Assembly (NCBI RefSeq): GCF_005484805.1
Contig: NZ_CP039432.1
Span: forward strand, 2,418,001 to 2,482,000
Reading direction: 5' to 3'
DNA: 64,000 bases
Origin: Rhodococcus sp. SGAir0479
Lineage (GTDB): Bacteria > Actinomycetota > Actinomycetes > Mycobacteriales > Mycobacteriaceae
Below, piece after piece: positions 38,801 to 46,524 of the stretch. Each line of letters starts with the position of its first letter. Position 1 is the stretch's first letter. Below the pieces are notes generated by a model. It was given only the letters and a program-made list of their open reading frames with translations, did not search any database and had not been told where the DNA came from. A program made the position numbers and the translations under genes.

Positions 38801-41800
38801 CGATGACGTGCACGCCGGACTCGGTGGTCGCCGCGCCGAGCGCCGCGAAGACGGCCGGCCAGCACGCGCCGACGACGACGTCGGGCACGGCCTTGCCGCT
38901 GGTGCTCAGGTTCACCGGCAGGCCGACACCGGTGACACCGGCGTGGTCGGCGATCAGGTCCGGGGTCCACGCCAGGTTGATGTGCGCGACACCGCCCTTG
39001 ACGGTCGGGAGCTCCTGCCCGGCAGCGACACCGAGCAGCGCCGCCATGGACGCCTCGGCATCGGCCTCGGTGACGACGGGGGCACCGCCGTCGCGGACGG
39101 TGGCGGGCACGGTGATACGGATCTCGACGGCCTTGCCCTGCGCGAGCGGCACCGTCAGCTCGACGTGCTCGGCGTCCACGACCACGAGGCGGGCGCCGGT
39201 CTTGTCGTGGCTGGCGACGGTGTCGGACTCGACGGTCCACTCGGCGACCTCGCCGAGGCGACGGACCGGGTTCTGGGTCAGCCGCGCGGCCCACAGCACG
39301 TCGGGCGCGGTGAGGACGGCGTCGAGCAGACCGGTACCGAAACCGCCGTGGCGGCGGCCGGCGATCGGCGCCGGATCGGCGCCGGCCGCGACCAGCTCGT
39401 CGGCCGTGGCCTTCTCGAAGCGGTCGAGCAGTTCACCGACGGGCTCGTCGACGCGGGTGATCCCGGCGACGGCGACGGTGCCGGGGATGATGCACACCTG
39501 GTCGGCGGTGTACCGCGGATCATGTGCCTGCCACAGCGAATCCGAACGCCACCAGCGGCGGACGTCGGCGTCGACGACGGGCACGAAGTTGACCGGCTTG
39601 CCGGGCGTCTTGCACAGCGAGACGAAGAACGCGACGTCGGCCGGGTGCAGGACGGTGTCGGCGTAATCGGGGTAGGCGGCCTCGAGGGCGCACAGCGCCG
39701 CGAACGGCCGGTCGAGCGTCGTGGAATCGGCGAACAGCGTTCGGATCGGGCCACGGTCGTTGCGGTGCAGACGGGCCTCGGCGCGCTGGAGCATCTCGCC
39801 GAAGCGGTCGCGCCACGACACGTCCAACCACACCGACTGCGTCGCGTCGGCGATCGCGTCCTGCACGTCGCCGCCGCAGTCGAACGCCTGCGCGGAGTCG
39901 ACGCCCACGGCCAGTTCCAGGTAGCGGCGCAGCCACTGCTGGTAGGTCATGGCGGCGACGTCGCCGAAGTACGGCTTGGCGGTCACGTCGAGTGCGGCGA
40001 TGATCTCGTCCCGGCGCGCGGCGACGGCGTCGGCGTCACCGGCGACCTCGTCGAGCAGGCGTCCGGTGCGCGAGGCGGCGTTGTCGATCTCGTGGATGTC
40101 GGCACCCAGCTGGCTACGCCCCGAGGCCATGCCGCCCTGCGCCGTCCCGGCCCCGACCCAGTCGGGGGTGCCGGGGGTGTCGACGAGCATCTGCTTCACG
40201 TCGGGCGAGGTGGTGGCCTCGAGCGTGGCCATCGCGGCGGTGCCGACGAGGATGCCGTCGAGCGGCATCGCCGGGAAGTCGTACGCGGTGGACCAGCGAC
40301 CGGTCAGGTACTCGGCGGCGCGCTCGGGGGTGCCGATGCCGCCGCCGACGCACAGCACCAGGTTGTCGCGGGCGCGCAGCTCGGCGTAGGTGTCGAGCAG
40401 CAGGTCGTCGAGGTCCTCCCACGAGTGGTGACCGCCGGCGCGGCCGCCCTCGATGTGGACGATGATCGGGAAGTTCGGCACCTCGTTCGCGATACGGATC
40501 ACCGAACGGATCTGCGCGACGGTGCCCGGCTTGAACGCGACGTAGCTGAAACCGGCCTCGGTCAGCTCGTCGATGATCGTGACGGCCTCGTCGAGTTCGG
40601 GGATGCCGGCGGTGACGACGACACCGTCGAACGGCGCGCCGGCGGCGCGGGCGCGCGGCACGAGCCGCTTGCCGCCCACGTGCAGCTTCCACAGGTACGG
40701 ATCGAGGAACATCGAGTTGAACTGGACGGCGCGGCCCGGCTCGAGCAGGCCCTTCAGCTTCTCCACGTGGTCGGCGAAGATCTGCTCGGTGACCTGGCCG
40801 CCACCGGCCAGCTCTGCCCAGTGGCCGGCGTTGGCGGCGGCGGCGACGATCGCCGGGTCGACGGTCGTGGGGGTCATGCCCGCGAGCAGGATCGGCGAGC
40901 GACCGGTCAGCCGCGTGAATGCGGTCTCGACGGCTACGCGGCCGTCGGGCAGGGCAACGGCCTTGGGGGCGAACTCGGTCCAGGCACGGGCCACCTCGGG
41001 GGCGGCGCCGGGGGTGAGCAGGTTGCGGTGGCCACCGCGGGTGGACGCAGCGATGATGCCGACGCCGCGCCCGCGCACACCGGTCGAGGTCATGCGGGTG
41101 AGCAGGTCACCCGGCCCCAGGTCGAGGATCCACGCGGCACCGGACTCGATGGCGCCTTCGACGGCGTCGACCCAGTCGACGGGGTCGACCAGCACGGCCT
41201 GCGCCAGCGCGCGGACCTGCTCGGCGTCGAGGCCGCAGCGGGTGGCCCATCCGCCGATGAGCTCCACGGCCTCGGCCAGCGCGGGATGATGGAAGCCGAT
41301 CTCGACGGGCAGCGACTCGAAGACCGGCGAGAACACTGCGCCGCCACGGGTCTTGGCGTCACGCTCGCGGCTCTCCTCGGCCGCGATCTGCTCGAGGCGC
41401 TGCTGCACGCGCGCGAGCTGCGCCGGCGGGCCGGACAGCACGACGCGACGACGACCGTTGCGAATGGCCATGACGGCGGCACGCTCGGGCTCCTGGCCCT
41501 GCGCGAGTTCCGCGACGATCGCGCTCAGGCGCTCGGGATCGACGTTCGAGACGGCGAGCATCGGCGACCGGTCCGCGGCGGCGATGATGCCGCGGCGGCG
41601 ACCGACGAGACCGGCGCCCGCACCGATGAGCTGCGCGGTGGCGAGCAGCGCGCTGTCGGCCGCACCCGCACCGGCCACGGCGGCCGCGGCGATCAGGCCC
41701 TGCGAGTGGCCGATGGTGGCGACGGGGGCGTTGATCTCGGGATCGAGACCCTGCTGCTGCAGTGCCCGCAGCGCGGCGAGCTGGGTGAGGAAGACACCGG

Positions 41801-42200
41801 GGAGGGACACCGCGGCGGAGGTCAACGCGGCTGCGGACGGCACGGCGGCACCGGTGGTGTCCTCGTCGTCGGCGAGCTCCTGCTCGAGGATCCACGCGAT
41901 GGGATCGAAGCCGACGGGACGGACGACGAGCAGATCCTGTGCGACGGGCTCGAGGATCGCCGCGGCATCGTTCACCAGCTCGGTCAGCGTCGGCTCGAGG
42001 CCACTGTCGCGGGTGAGCTCGGCGAGGGCGCTCAGCCACGGGGCGCCCTGACCACCGAACGCGAGCGCGTACGGCTCCCCGGCGCGCAGCCGGTCGACGA
42101 GCGGGCCCTGCGCGGCGGACCGGACCGGTGCCCGATCGGCACCGAACTGGCTGGGCTCCTTGGGGGTTCGTCCGTTTCCTGCAGTGTCGTCAATCGTCAC
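32889..42200 (-). CDS. fas: Type I fatty acid synthase (FAS-I)
   Basis: 3103 residues, the usual length of the actinobacterial single-chain synthase. Approximate domain order: acetyltransferase (GHSQG, Ser near 161); enoyl reductase (PILLAGMTPTTVDP near 437); dehydratase (HNPIHTSDAA near 1254); malonyl/palmitoyl transferase (GHSVGEYNAL near 1461); ACP with the modified serine in GVSSRRNQ (near 1835) after an Ala/Pro linker; ketoreductase (TGASKGS near 2145); ketosynthase with Cys in ACATAAV (near 2742) and His in SKHDT and GHAKGG. It makes the C16-C26 acyl-CoA pool used for membrane lipids and as mycolate alpha-branch. It is cotranscribed with acpS. Several conserved repeats lie in its promoter region (see 42201-42643). 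Confidence 0.97.
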   Translation of the reverse strand: MTIDDTAGNGRTPKEPSQFGADRAPVRSAAQGPLVDRLRAGEPYALAFGGQGAPWLSALAELTRDSGLEPTLTELVNDAAAILEPVAQDLLVVRPVGFDPIAWILEQELADDEDTTGAAVPSAAALTSAAVSLPGVFLTQLAALRALQQQGLDPEINAPVATIGHSQGLIAAAAVAGAGAADSALLATAQLIGAGAGLVGRRRGIIAAADRSPMLAVSNVDPERLSAIVAELAQGQEPERAAVMAIRNGRRRVVLSGPPAQLARVQQRLEQIAAEESRERDAKTRGGAVFSPVFESLPVEIGFHHPALAEAVELIGGWATRCGLDAEQVRALAQAVLVDPVDWVDAVEGAIESGAAWILDLGPGDLLTRMTSTGVRGRGVGIIAASTRGGHRNLLTPGAAPEVARAWTEFAPKAVALPDGRVAVETAFTRLTGRSPILLAGMTPTTVDPAIVAAAANAGHWAELAGGGQVTEQIFADHVEKLKGLLEPGRAVQFNSMFLDPYLWKLHVGGKRLVPRARAAGAPFDGVVVTAGIPELDEAVTIIDELTEAGFSYVAFKPGTVAQIRSVIRIANEVPNFPIIVHIEGGRAGGHHSWEDLDDLLLDTYAELRARDNLVLCVGGGIGTPERAAEYLTGRWSTAYDFPAMPLDGILVGTAAMATLEATTSPDVKQMLVDTPGTPDWVGAGTAQGGMASGRSQLGADIHEIDNAASRTGRLLDEVAGDADAVAARRDEIIAALDVTAKPYFGDVAAMTYQQWLRRYLELAVGVDSAQAFDCGGDVQDAIADATQSVWLDVSWRDRFGEMLQRAEARLHRNDRGPIRTLFADSTTLDRPFAALCALEAAYPDYADTVLHPADVAFFVSLCKTPGKPVNFVPVVDADVRRWWRSDSLWQAHDPRYTADQVCIIPGTVAVAGITRVDEPVGELLDRFEKATADELVAAGADPAPIAGRRHGGFGTGLLDAVLTAPDVLWAARLTQNPVRRLGEVAEWTVESDTVASHDKTGARLVVVDAEHVELTVPLAQGKAVEIRITVPATVRDGGAPVVTEADAEASMAALLGVAAGQELPTVKGGVAHINLAWTPDLIADHAGVTGVGLPVNLSTSGKAVPDVVVGACWPAVFAALGAATTESGVHVIEGMLDLVHLDHAVDLVGELPSETSILVVRAEAGDVVDTDMGRVVEVRVEVGAMLGEGLEAPAVAVLTERFAIRGRTGKGELADPARAGGSLSADVAETPRRRRRDLTMVAPRNMAAFARVSGDHNPIHTSDAAALLAGLGTPIVHGMWLSAAAQQAVTAVDPESKVPARRLTAWTARFLGMVRPGAEIDVRVDRVATDHGDEIVEVGCRVDGDLVMVATGRTAAPKTVYAFPGQGIQRPGMGLDARSRSKAAREVWERADKHTRAALGFSILAVVRDNPTLVKARGVEHRHPDGVLHLTQFTQVAMATLGVAQVAELRESGAFVEGSYLAGHSVGEYNALTAVAGVLPLEALLEVVFQRGSAMHELVPRDAAGRSDYRMAAIRPSQIGVADDELQAFVGGVADATGEFLQIVNLNLKGSQYAIAGTVKGLAALEREIDIRREAFGGKRAFIVVPGIDVPFHSTVLRGGVDDFRAKLDELLPQEIDPALLIGRYIPNLVPKLFNLGRDFVQEIADLVPSDQLQAVLADFDSWAERPVALTRVILVELLAWQFASPVRWIETQDLLFTDEDAGGLGVERFVEIGLGATPTVANLAAQTLKLDEHAGTKVEVLNIEREASVVYSTDVDPAPVEEDPADDSAEAPAAPAAAAPAPVAAPAAPAGGPRPDDIAFKAADATKVLIALWTKLRPDQIGPADTIEALCDGVSSRRNQLLVDLGSELSLGAIDGAADADMGSLAVTVDRLARTYKPFGPVLTDSINDHLRKVFGPSGRRPGAIADRVKKVWELGDGWAHHVTAEVALGTRDGSSVRGGAMGGLHEGAIADGAAVDALVDAAVQSVASRRGVAVSMPAAGGGAGGTVDAAALGEFTEAITGRNGVLASAARLVLEQLGFSESAAAAVAADDTALVDLVSAELGSDWPRLVAPAFDAKKAVLIDDRWATAREDLARGWTGEIDLTVERFDGAGTAVANHAQWWQQRATAEGRTTLAELYGRIAQVAIAPLEKKGRYTGEIAIVTGASKGSIAASVAGKLLGGGATVVVTTSRLDSERLGFYRKLYSANARAGASLWVVPANMASYTDVDALVEWVGNVQTETAGGAKKLVKEAMTPTMLFPFAAPRVAGELSDAGARAEMEMRVLLWSVERLIGGLSQIGYDRDVDTHLHVVLPGSPNRGLFGGDGAYGEAKAALDAVVGRWSAERTWAERVTLVHALIGWVRGTGLMGGNDPMVEAVEAKGVRTWSTDEMATELLSSCTAEVKRAAAQAPRVVDLTGGLAEVDLDLPALAKEAAEAAEKAAETRDEAAEDANSIAALPAPPRAVVAPAVSSWPELDVDPADLVVIVGAGELGPYGSARTRFEMEVDEQLSAAGVLELAWNTGLVAWENDPTPGWYDTETGELVPEAEIADRYHDTVVERCGIRTYGDEGAMVDNTAPLLTSVFIDKDLSFVVGSEAEARAFVDSDPENTVAAVDPESGDWTVTRKAGTEIRVPRKVKLTRTVGGQIPTGFDVTKWGIPADMAGSVDRVGLWNIVSTVDAFLTGGFTPSELLRWVHPSFVANTQGTGMGGMTSMRSLYIDTLLGESRANDILQEALPNVIAAHVVQSYVGGYGAMVHPVAACATAAVSVEEGVDKIKLGKAKLVVAGGFDDLGIEGIVGFGDMSATAKSDEMAAKGIDDRRFSRANDRRRGGFVESAGGGTILLARGDLALEMGLPVLGVVAWAGSFADGVHTSIPAPGIGALGAGRGGQDSQLALSLNALGITADDISVVSKHDTSTAANDPNEAELHERLAAALGRSDGAPLFVISQKTLTGHAKGGAAAFQLIGLCQVLSQGVVPPNRSLDCVDDKMAEFSHFVWPRTPLRFGNQFALKAGLLTSLGFGHVSGLIAVVHPQAFVESIPANQREAYLTQAQQRTIDGQRRLASAMCGGEALYERPADRRFGGDAVPAKAARQLEADMLLTEEARLGDDHVYRAGQPGCR

Positions 42201-42643
42201 TGAAGTTGTGTCCTCTCCTGGTCCCCTGGACGGGGGTTAGGTGGTGGTTCGGCCGCCCTCGGCAGAGCTGACGCGCAATTCTTCAAACCCGCGGCACCCC
42301 TCGGACACGCTTGGAACGCGCGAATCCGGGCTCCACAAGGTTGGCACAGAATCATGAGGGAATCCTCACGTTTACTTGCGGCGCGCTTTCTACCAGCGAG
42401 TATCGAGTGACGTTGGCCACAGGAACGTCAAAAAGTGACTCGCCAGTAGGTCGAGAAACTGCGGGTCAGGCCCCATGCATGGATGTCCACAAACCTGAGG
42501 GAAACCTCACGTTGATCGTTATCAATTTGTGATCTCCTTGACGGCAGGCCGCATCCGTGCGGTCCCGTCCCTCCGGCGACGGCGCGGCCCTGTCGGGGGC
42601 GGCGGTTACCGTCCGCGACACAACCGAACACATGGGGGGAACC
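42201..42643. promoter_or_regulatory. Divergent promoter region of fas with repeated operators
   Basis: No gene in 443 bases. Two copies of TGAGGGAAWCCTCACGTT lie at 42355-42372 and 42496-42513 (17 of 18 alike); each contains a TGAGG / CCTCA inverted repeat. Between them is TGACGTT-N9-AACGTCA (42408-42430, perfect 7-bp arms), nested in a CGAGT / ACTCG pair (42404-42442). Together they look like a multi-site operator region for fas, or for the divergent gene at 42644. In mycobacteria FasR binds the fas promoter; whether these are its sites is inference. Confidence 0.55.
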
Positions 42644-43309
42644 ATGAAGCACAACGCGGTCCGCACGCTCGCCGCCGTCGCCGGCGACGTATTGCCCGGC
42701 GGGCACACCCTCTGGCCGGCGGGGTGGCCCGGCGAGATCGAGGCGGCACTGCTGGACGCCGTCTTCTCGGCTCGCGCCACCTACGGCACCCCGACGTCGG
42801 GGGTGCGGCGGGTCGTCACCGCCTGGCGGGCGCATCGCGGCACGCGTCTCGACGATCTCACCGCCCTCGCGTCGTTCACGTCCGCACCCGATCGCCTGGC
42901 CGCGGTCCTCGGCAACCGGCAGCGTGTGCCCGGGAACTACACGACCAAGGCCGAAGCGGCCGCCGCCGCCGCGGCCGCACTCGTCACGTCCGGAATCGAC
43001 AGCAGCGGGCGGATCGGCGACGGACGCAACGCGTGGGACGCCCTCACCGGCGTCCCGGGCCTCGGCACCACGACCTGGGAGACGTTCGTCCTGCAGCTCG
43101 GCCTGGTCGGTCCCCTCGCGCTCGGCGAGATATGCGGCTTCGTCGCGGCGGCACTCGACGACGGCCGTTCGGACATTCCGGAGACCGAGGCGCTCGGTCT
43201 GCTCGGTGCGGCGGCCGCATCACTCGACGTGCCGCAGACGGCACTGCTCAATGCGGTGTGGCGGAGCCGACGAACGCGCGGGCCGGCACGGAAACCGTTG
43301 TCCGCGTAG
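42644..43309 (+). CDS. Hypothetical protein with a possible helix-hairpin-helix segment
   Basis: 221 residues from the ATG at 42644, chosen for GGGGGGA just upstream; ATGs at 42632 and further upstream are in frame. Readable parts are DAVFSARATYGTPTSGVRRV, WRAHRGTRLDDLTALA, NAWDALTGVPGLGTTTWETF and VLQLGLVG. The stretch LTGVPGLGTTTWE resembles a helix-hairpin-helix as in DNA glycosylases, and the overall helical layout would fit that superfamily, but catalytic residues are not evident. No family is assigned. It is divergent from fas. Confidence 0.65.
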   Translation: MKHNAVRTLAAVAGDVLPGGHTLWPAGWPGEIEAALLDAVFSARATYGTPTSGVRRVVTAWRAHRGTRLDDLTALASFTSAPDRLAAVLGNRQRVPGNYTTKAEAAAAAAAALVTSGIDSSGRIGDGRNAWDALTGVPGLGTTTWETFVLQLGLVGPLALGEICGFVAAALDDGRSDIPETEALGLLGAAAASLDVPQTALLNAVWRSRRTRGPARKPLSA

Positions 43310-43386
43310 CCGGTGCGCCCGCGGCCTTCCGGTGGCCGATCCTGCAGGCCGGGCCCGGCCACCGGTGGCGTAGGCTGACATCGCTC

Positions 43387-43471
<85 letters not shown>

Positions 43472-43579
43472 TGTGCCGCGACGAATGACGTCGCGAATCG
43501 ACAGCCGGTGTGCCCCCGACTTCTCCCTCGCTTCGGGTGAATGCGTTGCCGTCGCGTCCACCGGCGCCGGCGTGACAGC

Positions 43580-43963
43580 TCAGTTGTCCGCCCGTTCCGA
43601 CCGGAGCTGCACAGGCCCGAGTCCGAGCAATTCGTCCAGGGCGTTGCGGCTGCGGGTCAGACAGGCGATGCGACTGTCGAGGCTCTCGATCTCGCTGCTG
43701 AGCTGTCCGGCGAGAATTCGATCGCACTCACCTGTCCAGCCGACTCGTGCACCGTCGCGCCGGTCCAGAACCGCGGGAATCAGACGCGTGGGCACGCCCG
43801 AGGTGACGAGATCACGAATCGTCTGCGCGCGTTCGACATCGCGCTCGCTGAAGTCGCGGTACCCGTTGGCACTTCGGTTCGGCTGAAGTAAACCTTGCTG
43901 TTCGTAATAGCGGAGCATCCGGGGGGTGAGCCCGGTCCGCCGAGACAGTTCACCGATCCGCAT
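43580..43963 (-). CDS. MerR-family transcriptional regulator
   Basis: 127 residues. The N-terminal HTH is canonical: MRIGELSRRTGLTPRMLRYY, EQQGLLQPNRSANGYRDFSE. A coiled-coil dimer helix (ECDRILAGQLSSEIESLDSR) follows. The start ATG 43963 has AAGGAGAG before it; the longer frame lacks such a site. No cysteine pattern for metal sensing is seen, so it likely senses a small molecule. Divergent from an MFS gene with a palindrome between them. Confidence 0.88.
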   Translation of the reverse strand: MRIGELSRRTGLTPRMLRYYEQQGLLQPNRSANGYRDFSERDVERAQTIRDLVTSGVPTRLIPAVLDRRDGARVGWTGECDRILAGQLSSEIESLDSRIACLTRSRNALDELLGLGPVQLRSERADN

Positions 43964-43977
43964 GTCTCTCCTTGACC

Positions 43978-43993
43978 TTGACACCGATGTCAA
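43978..43993. promoter_or_regulatory. Putative MerR operator
   Basis: TTGACACCGATGTCAA, a perfect 6-bp-arm palindrome with a 4-base centre. It lies 15 bases before the regulator start and 16 before the MFS start. It probably spans the -35/-10 spacer, as usual for MerR-type activation. Confidence 0.65.
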
Positions 43994-44009
43994 AGTTTAG
44001 CGTCGGGTG

Positions 44010-45242
44010 ATGACCGACACCGAAGGTTCGACCACACCGAAAACTGCTCCGACACGGCAACTTCCCACTCCGCCCCCGGCGACACCGTCGATGCCGTGGA
44101 CGGTGCTGATCGCGCTCACCTTTGCCTCATTCGCCACGGTGACGATGGAGATGCTGCCGTCGGGTCTACTTCCGCAGATCGGGCGCGGCCTCGCAGTGGA
44201 CCCGGCACTGGCCGGCACGCTGGTCACGGCCTGGGCGCTGACGATCGTGGTGACCGGCGTGCCACTCGTACGAGTCACGGCGGGTGTCCGCCGAACTCGG
44301 TTGATTCCGGCAGCGCTCGGGGTGGTCGCGATCGCCGGACTGGTCACGGCGTCGGCGCCGAGTTTCGGGGTGGCGCTGGCCGGCCGAGTGCTCGCCGCGG
44401 CGGGGCACGGGGTGTTCTGGGCTCTGATCGTCGTCCACGTTGCCGACACCGTTGCACCCGAGCGGCTCGGACGTGCGTTGGCGATCGTGTTGTCCGGCCC
44501 GACCATCGCGGGGTGCGCCGGGCTTCCGGTCGCGACTGCACTCGTGGACACCGTCGGTTGGCGCGGCGTCTTCGCAGGTGCGTCCGTGGTGTCGGCCCTC
44601 GTCGCAGGTGCCCTCGTACCGATACTCGCCGATACCGAGACGTCCGGTCCCCGCCCGAGGTCGGTGATCCGGTGGGATCGCAGCGCGATCCTGTGCCTCG
44701 GCACCGCGTTGGCTGCGGCGCTCGTGCTGGTAGGGCACTTCGTGTTGTTCACCTACGTTTCGCTGGTGGTCACCGACGTCGCGGGATTCGACTCCGGGGC
44801 TGTGGCAGCCGTGCTCGTACTGTTCGGTGCCGCCGGGGCGATCGGCGTAGCGATATCGGGATGGCTGTCGGACCGGTGGCCCAGCGCAACACTGCCCGTG
44901 TCGGCGTTCGCGGCGCTGACGGCGTTCGCGATGCTGGCGGCCGCGCCTGCCGTCCCGGCAGTGTTCGTGACCACCATCGTGCTGTGGGGAACGGTGGTCG
45001 GAGTGCTCCCCGCCGCGATGCAGGTACGGGTTCTCCGGCTGGCTTCCCCGGAGTTTCGTCCTGCGGCAGGCAGCGTGGTCGTCACCGTGCTCAACCTGGG
45101 TATTGCCGGCGGCGCTGCTCTCGGCGGCCTGACAGTGGGCTTCGGGGTCGCCGAGCTGGCACCGGTCGCCGCGGTCGTGACGTCCGTCGGCGCGCTGTGC
45201 TTGTCACTGTCCGCTCGCGTGCCGGCCCGCGTGACCGAATAG
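44010..45242 (+). CDS. MFS efflux transporter (DHA1/AraJ-like)
   Basis: 410 residues, about 12 transmembrane helices. The N-terminal tail is Thr/Pro-rich (about 1-28). Helix 1 reads WTVLIALTFASFATVTMEML, and the PSGLLPQIGRGLAVDPALAG stretch is typical of the AraJ/DHA1 drug-exporter group. It is divergent from a MerR gene, a pattern of inducible efflux. The start is ATG 44010, with an in-frame GTG at 44007. No ribosome site is visible and the operator is only 16 bases away, so a leaderless or near-leaderless transcript is likely. Confidence 0.8.
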   Translation: MTDTEGSTTPKTAPTRQLPTPPPATPSMPWTVLIALTFASFATVTMEMLPSGLLPQIGRGLAVDPALAGTLVTAWALTIVVTGVPLVRVTAGVRRTRLIPAALGVVAIAGLVTASAPSFGVALAGRVLAAAGHGVFWALIVVHVADTVAPERLGRALAIVLSGPTIAGCAGLPVATALVDTVGWRGVFAGASVVSALVAGALVPILADTETSGPRPRSVIRWDRSAILCLGTALAAALVLVGHFVLFTYVSLVVTDVAGFDSGAVAAVLVLFGAAGAIGVAISGWLSDRWPSATLPVSAFAALTAFAMLAAAPAVPAVFVTTIVLWGTVVGVLPAAMQVRVLRLASPEFRPAAGSVVVTVLNLGIAGGAALGGLTVGFGVAELAPVAAVVTSVGALCLSLSARVPARVTE

Positions 45243-45412
45243 GTTGGTTGCCCGGGCGTCACTCCCGACACCGGTGGATGCTTCGGGTCCCGCCGGTGTC
45301 GATGCTGCAACCATTCCGGTGAGCACCCACAGGTCGACCGGTCCCGGCGTTAGCGTGTCGATGTCGCGGTCGATCTCGGCGCGACGCACCTCGCAGCACC
45401 TGGGGGACGCCG

Positions 45413-46423
45413 ATGTCCACTCGCCTGCTCACGGACTCGGTCCATACGGCCGTCATCGACGTGCCCGCGCGCCGGGTGGACATCGCGGAGTGGCTGTACT
45501 CGCTGTCCGACGCGGAGTACCGGCGGTGCTGTCCCCCGGACCACCTCACGACCGGCGTCGGCGCCTCCGAGGACGGGCGGCCGATCTGGATCGGCGTGGA
45601 GACGATCGACGACGCCCTCCTGATCCACCATTTCGTCGGCGCCGTCACCGACCCGCACCACTGCCGGATGGTGTCGACCTCGGAGGTCGTGTCCGCGGCA
45701 GGGCGCACGACGGTGGACGTGACGTGGGAGCTGCGGGCCGAACCCGACGGCGACGGCCGGTGCACCGTCACCGACCGGATCCTCGTCTCCCCTACCGGGG
45801 ACTACTTTGCCCACCTCGACGAACGCGGGATCGTCTTCGAGGACGCGGCCGCGGCGTGCGCCGCGGCGTACGGCGACCACGTTCGCCGTGAGACGCCGCT
45901 GCTCGCGGACAGCATCGGCCGTCGGGCGGCGAACTCGAACGGGCGCCATGCCGCCGTCTCGCCCACCGCCGTACCTCTTGCGACCACCTCGACAGGCGAG
46001 ACCGACGGTGCGGCCGCGAAGGCCGTGATCCGGCGGAACGCGGAGGAGGTGCACGGCAGCGGCGATTTCGCGGTGTTCGACGAACTGTTCGCCGACGACT
46101 ACGTCGACCACACCCCGCATCCCGGACTCGCACCCGACAAGTCCGGGACGAAGCTGCTCTATCAGTCGATGCGCGGCGCGTTCCCCGATCTCCGGGCCGA
46201 GATCCACTGGCAGTCCGTCGACGGCGACCTGGTCACCACCTACCTGACGTACCACGGCAGCCACCGCGGAGCGTTCCTCGGCATTCCGCCCTCCGGACGC
46301 CCCGCCGCGTTCGACGCCGTCGACGTGATGCGGGTGCGCGACGGCCGGATCGTCGAGCACTGGGGCAGCGCCCACCTACCGGCACTGCCGAGCCGGATCG
46401 ACGCCGCCGGCGCAACGCCCTGA
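45413..46423 (+). CDS. SnoaL-like protein with an extra N-terminal domain
   Basis: 336 residues in two parts. Residues about 1-165 form a domain with VPARRVDIAEWLYSLSDAEY, TVDVTWELRAEPDGDG and ILVSPTGDYFAHLDE, which looks like an SRPBCC-type or ligand-binding fold. Residues about 195-336 are SnoaL/NTF2-like: AVIRRNAEEVHGSGDFAVFD, ELFADDYVDHTP, MRGAFPDLRAEIHWQ, VMRVRDGRIVEHWG. SnoaL-like proteins include polyketide cyclases and many enzymes of unknown substrate. The fusion is uncommon in my experience and no pathway genes lie nearby. It may be a stand-alone ester or lipid-modifying enzyme; function open. Confidence 0.7.
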   Translation: MSTRLLTDSVHTAVIDVPARRVDIAEWLYSLSDAEYRRCCPPDHLTTGVGASEDGRPIWIGVETIDDALLIHHFVGAVTDPHHCRMVSTSEVVSAAGRTTVDVTWELRAEPDGDGRCTVTDRILVSPTGDYFAHLDERGIVFEDAAAACAAAYGDHVRRETPLLADSIGRRAANSNGRHAAVSPTAVPLATTSTGETDGAAAKAVIRRNAEEVHGSGDFAVFDELFADDYVDHTPHPGLAPDKSGTKLLYQSMRGAFPDLRAEIHWQSVDGDLVTTYLTYHGSHRGAFLGIPPSGRPAAFDAVDVMRVRDGRIVEHWGSAHLPALPSRIDAAGATP

Positions 46424-46524
46424 GCGGCCGATTCACCCGCGTCGCAAAGGTTTCGGCGGAGTCGCACGCGTTGTCGGTACGGGAACGTCCTGCGACACCG
46501 CGACAACGAGCGCGGTTTCCGACG

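Noticed and set aside
32403-42203. A 3266-codon open frame on the plus strand, antisense to fas
   Set aside because: It mirrors fas almost exactly. Its residues (long runs of R, G, H, D, A) are what the complementary strand of strongly GC3-biased coding DNA gives, and no motifs are visible. It is a shadow, not a gene.
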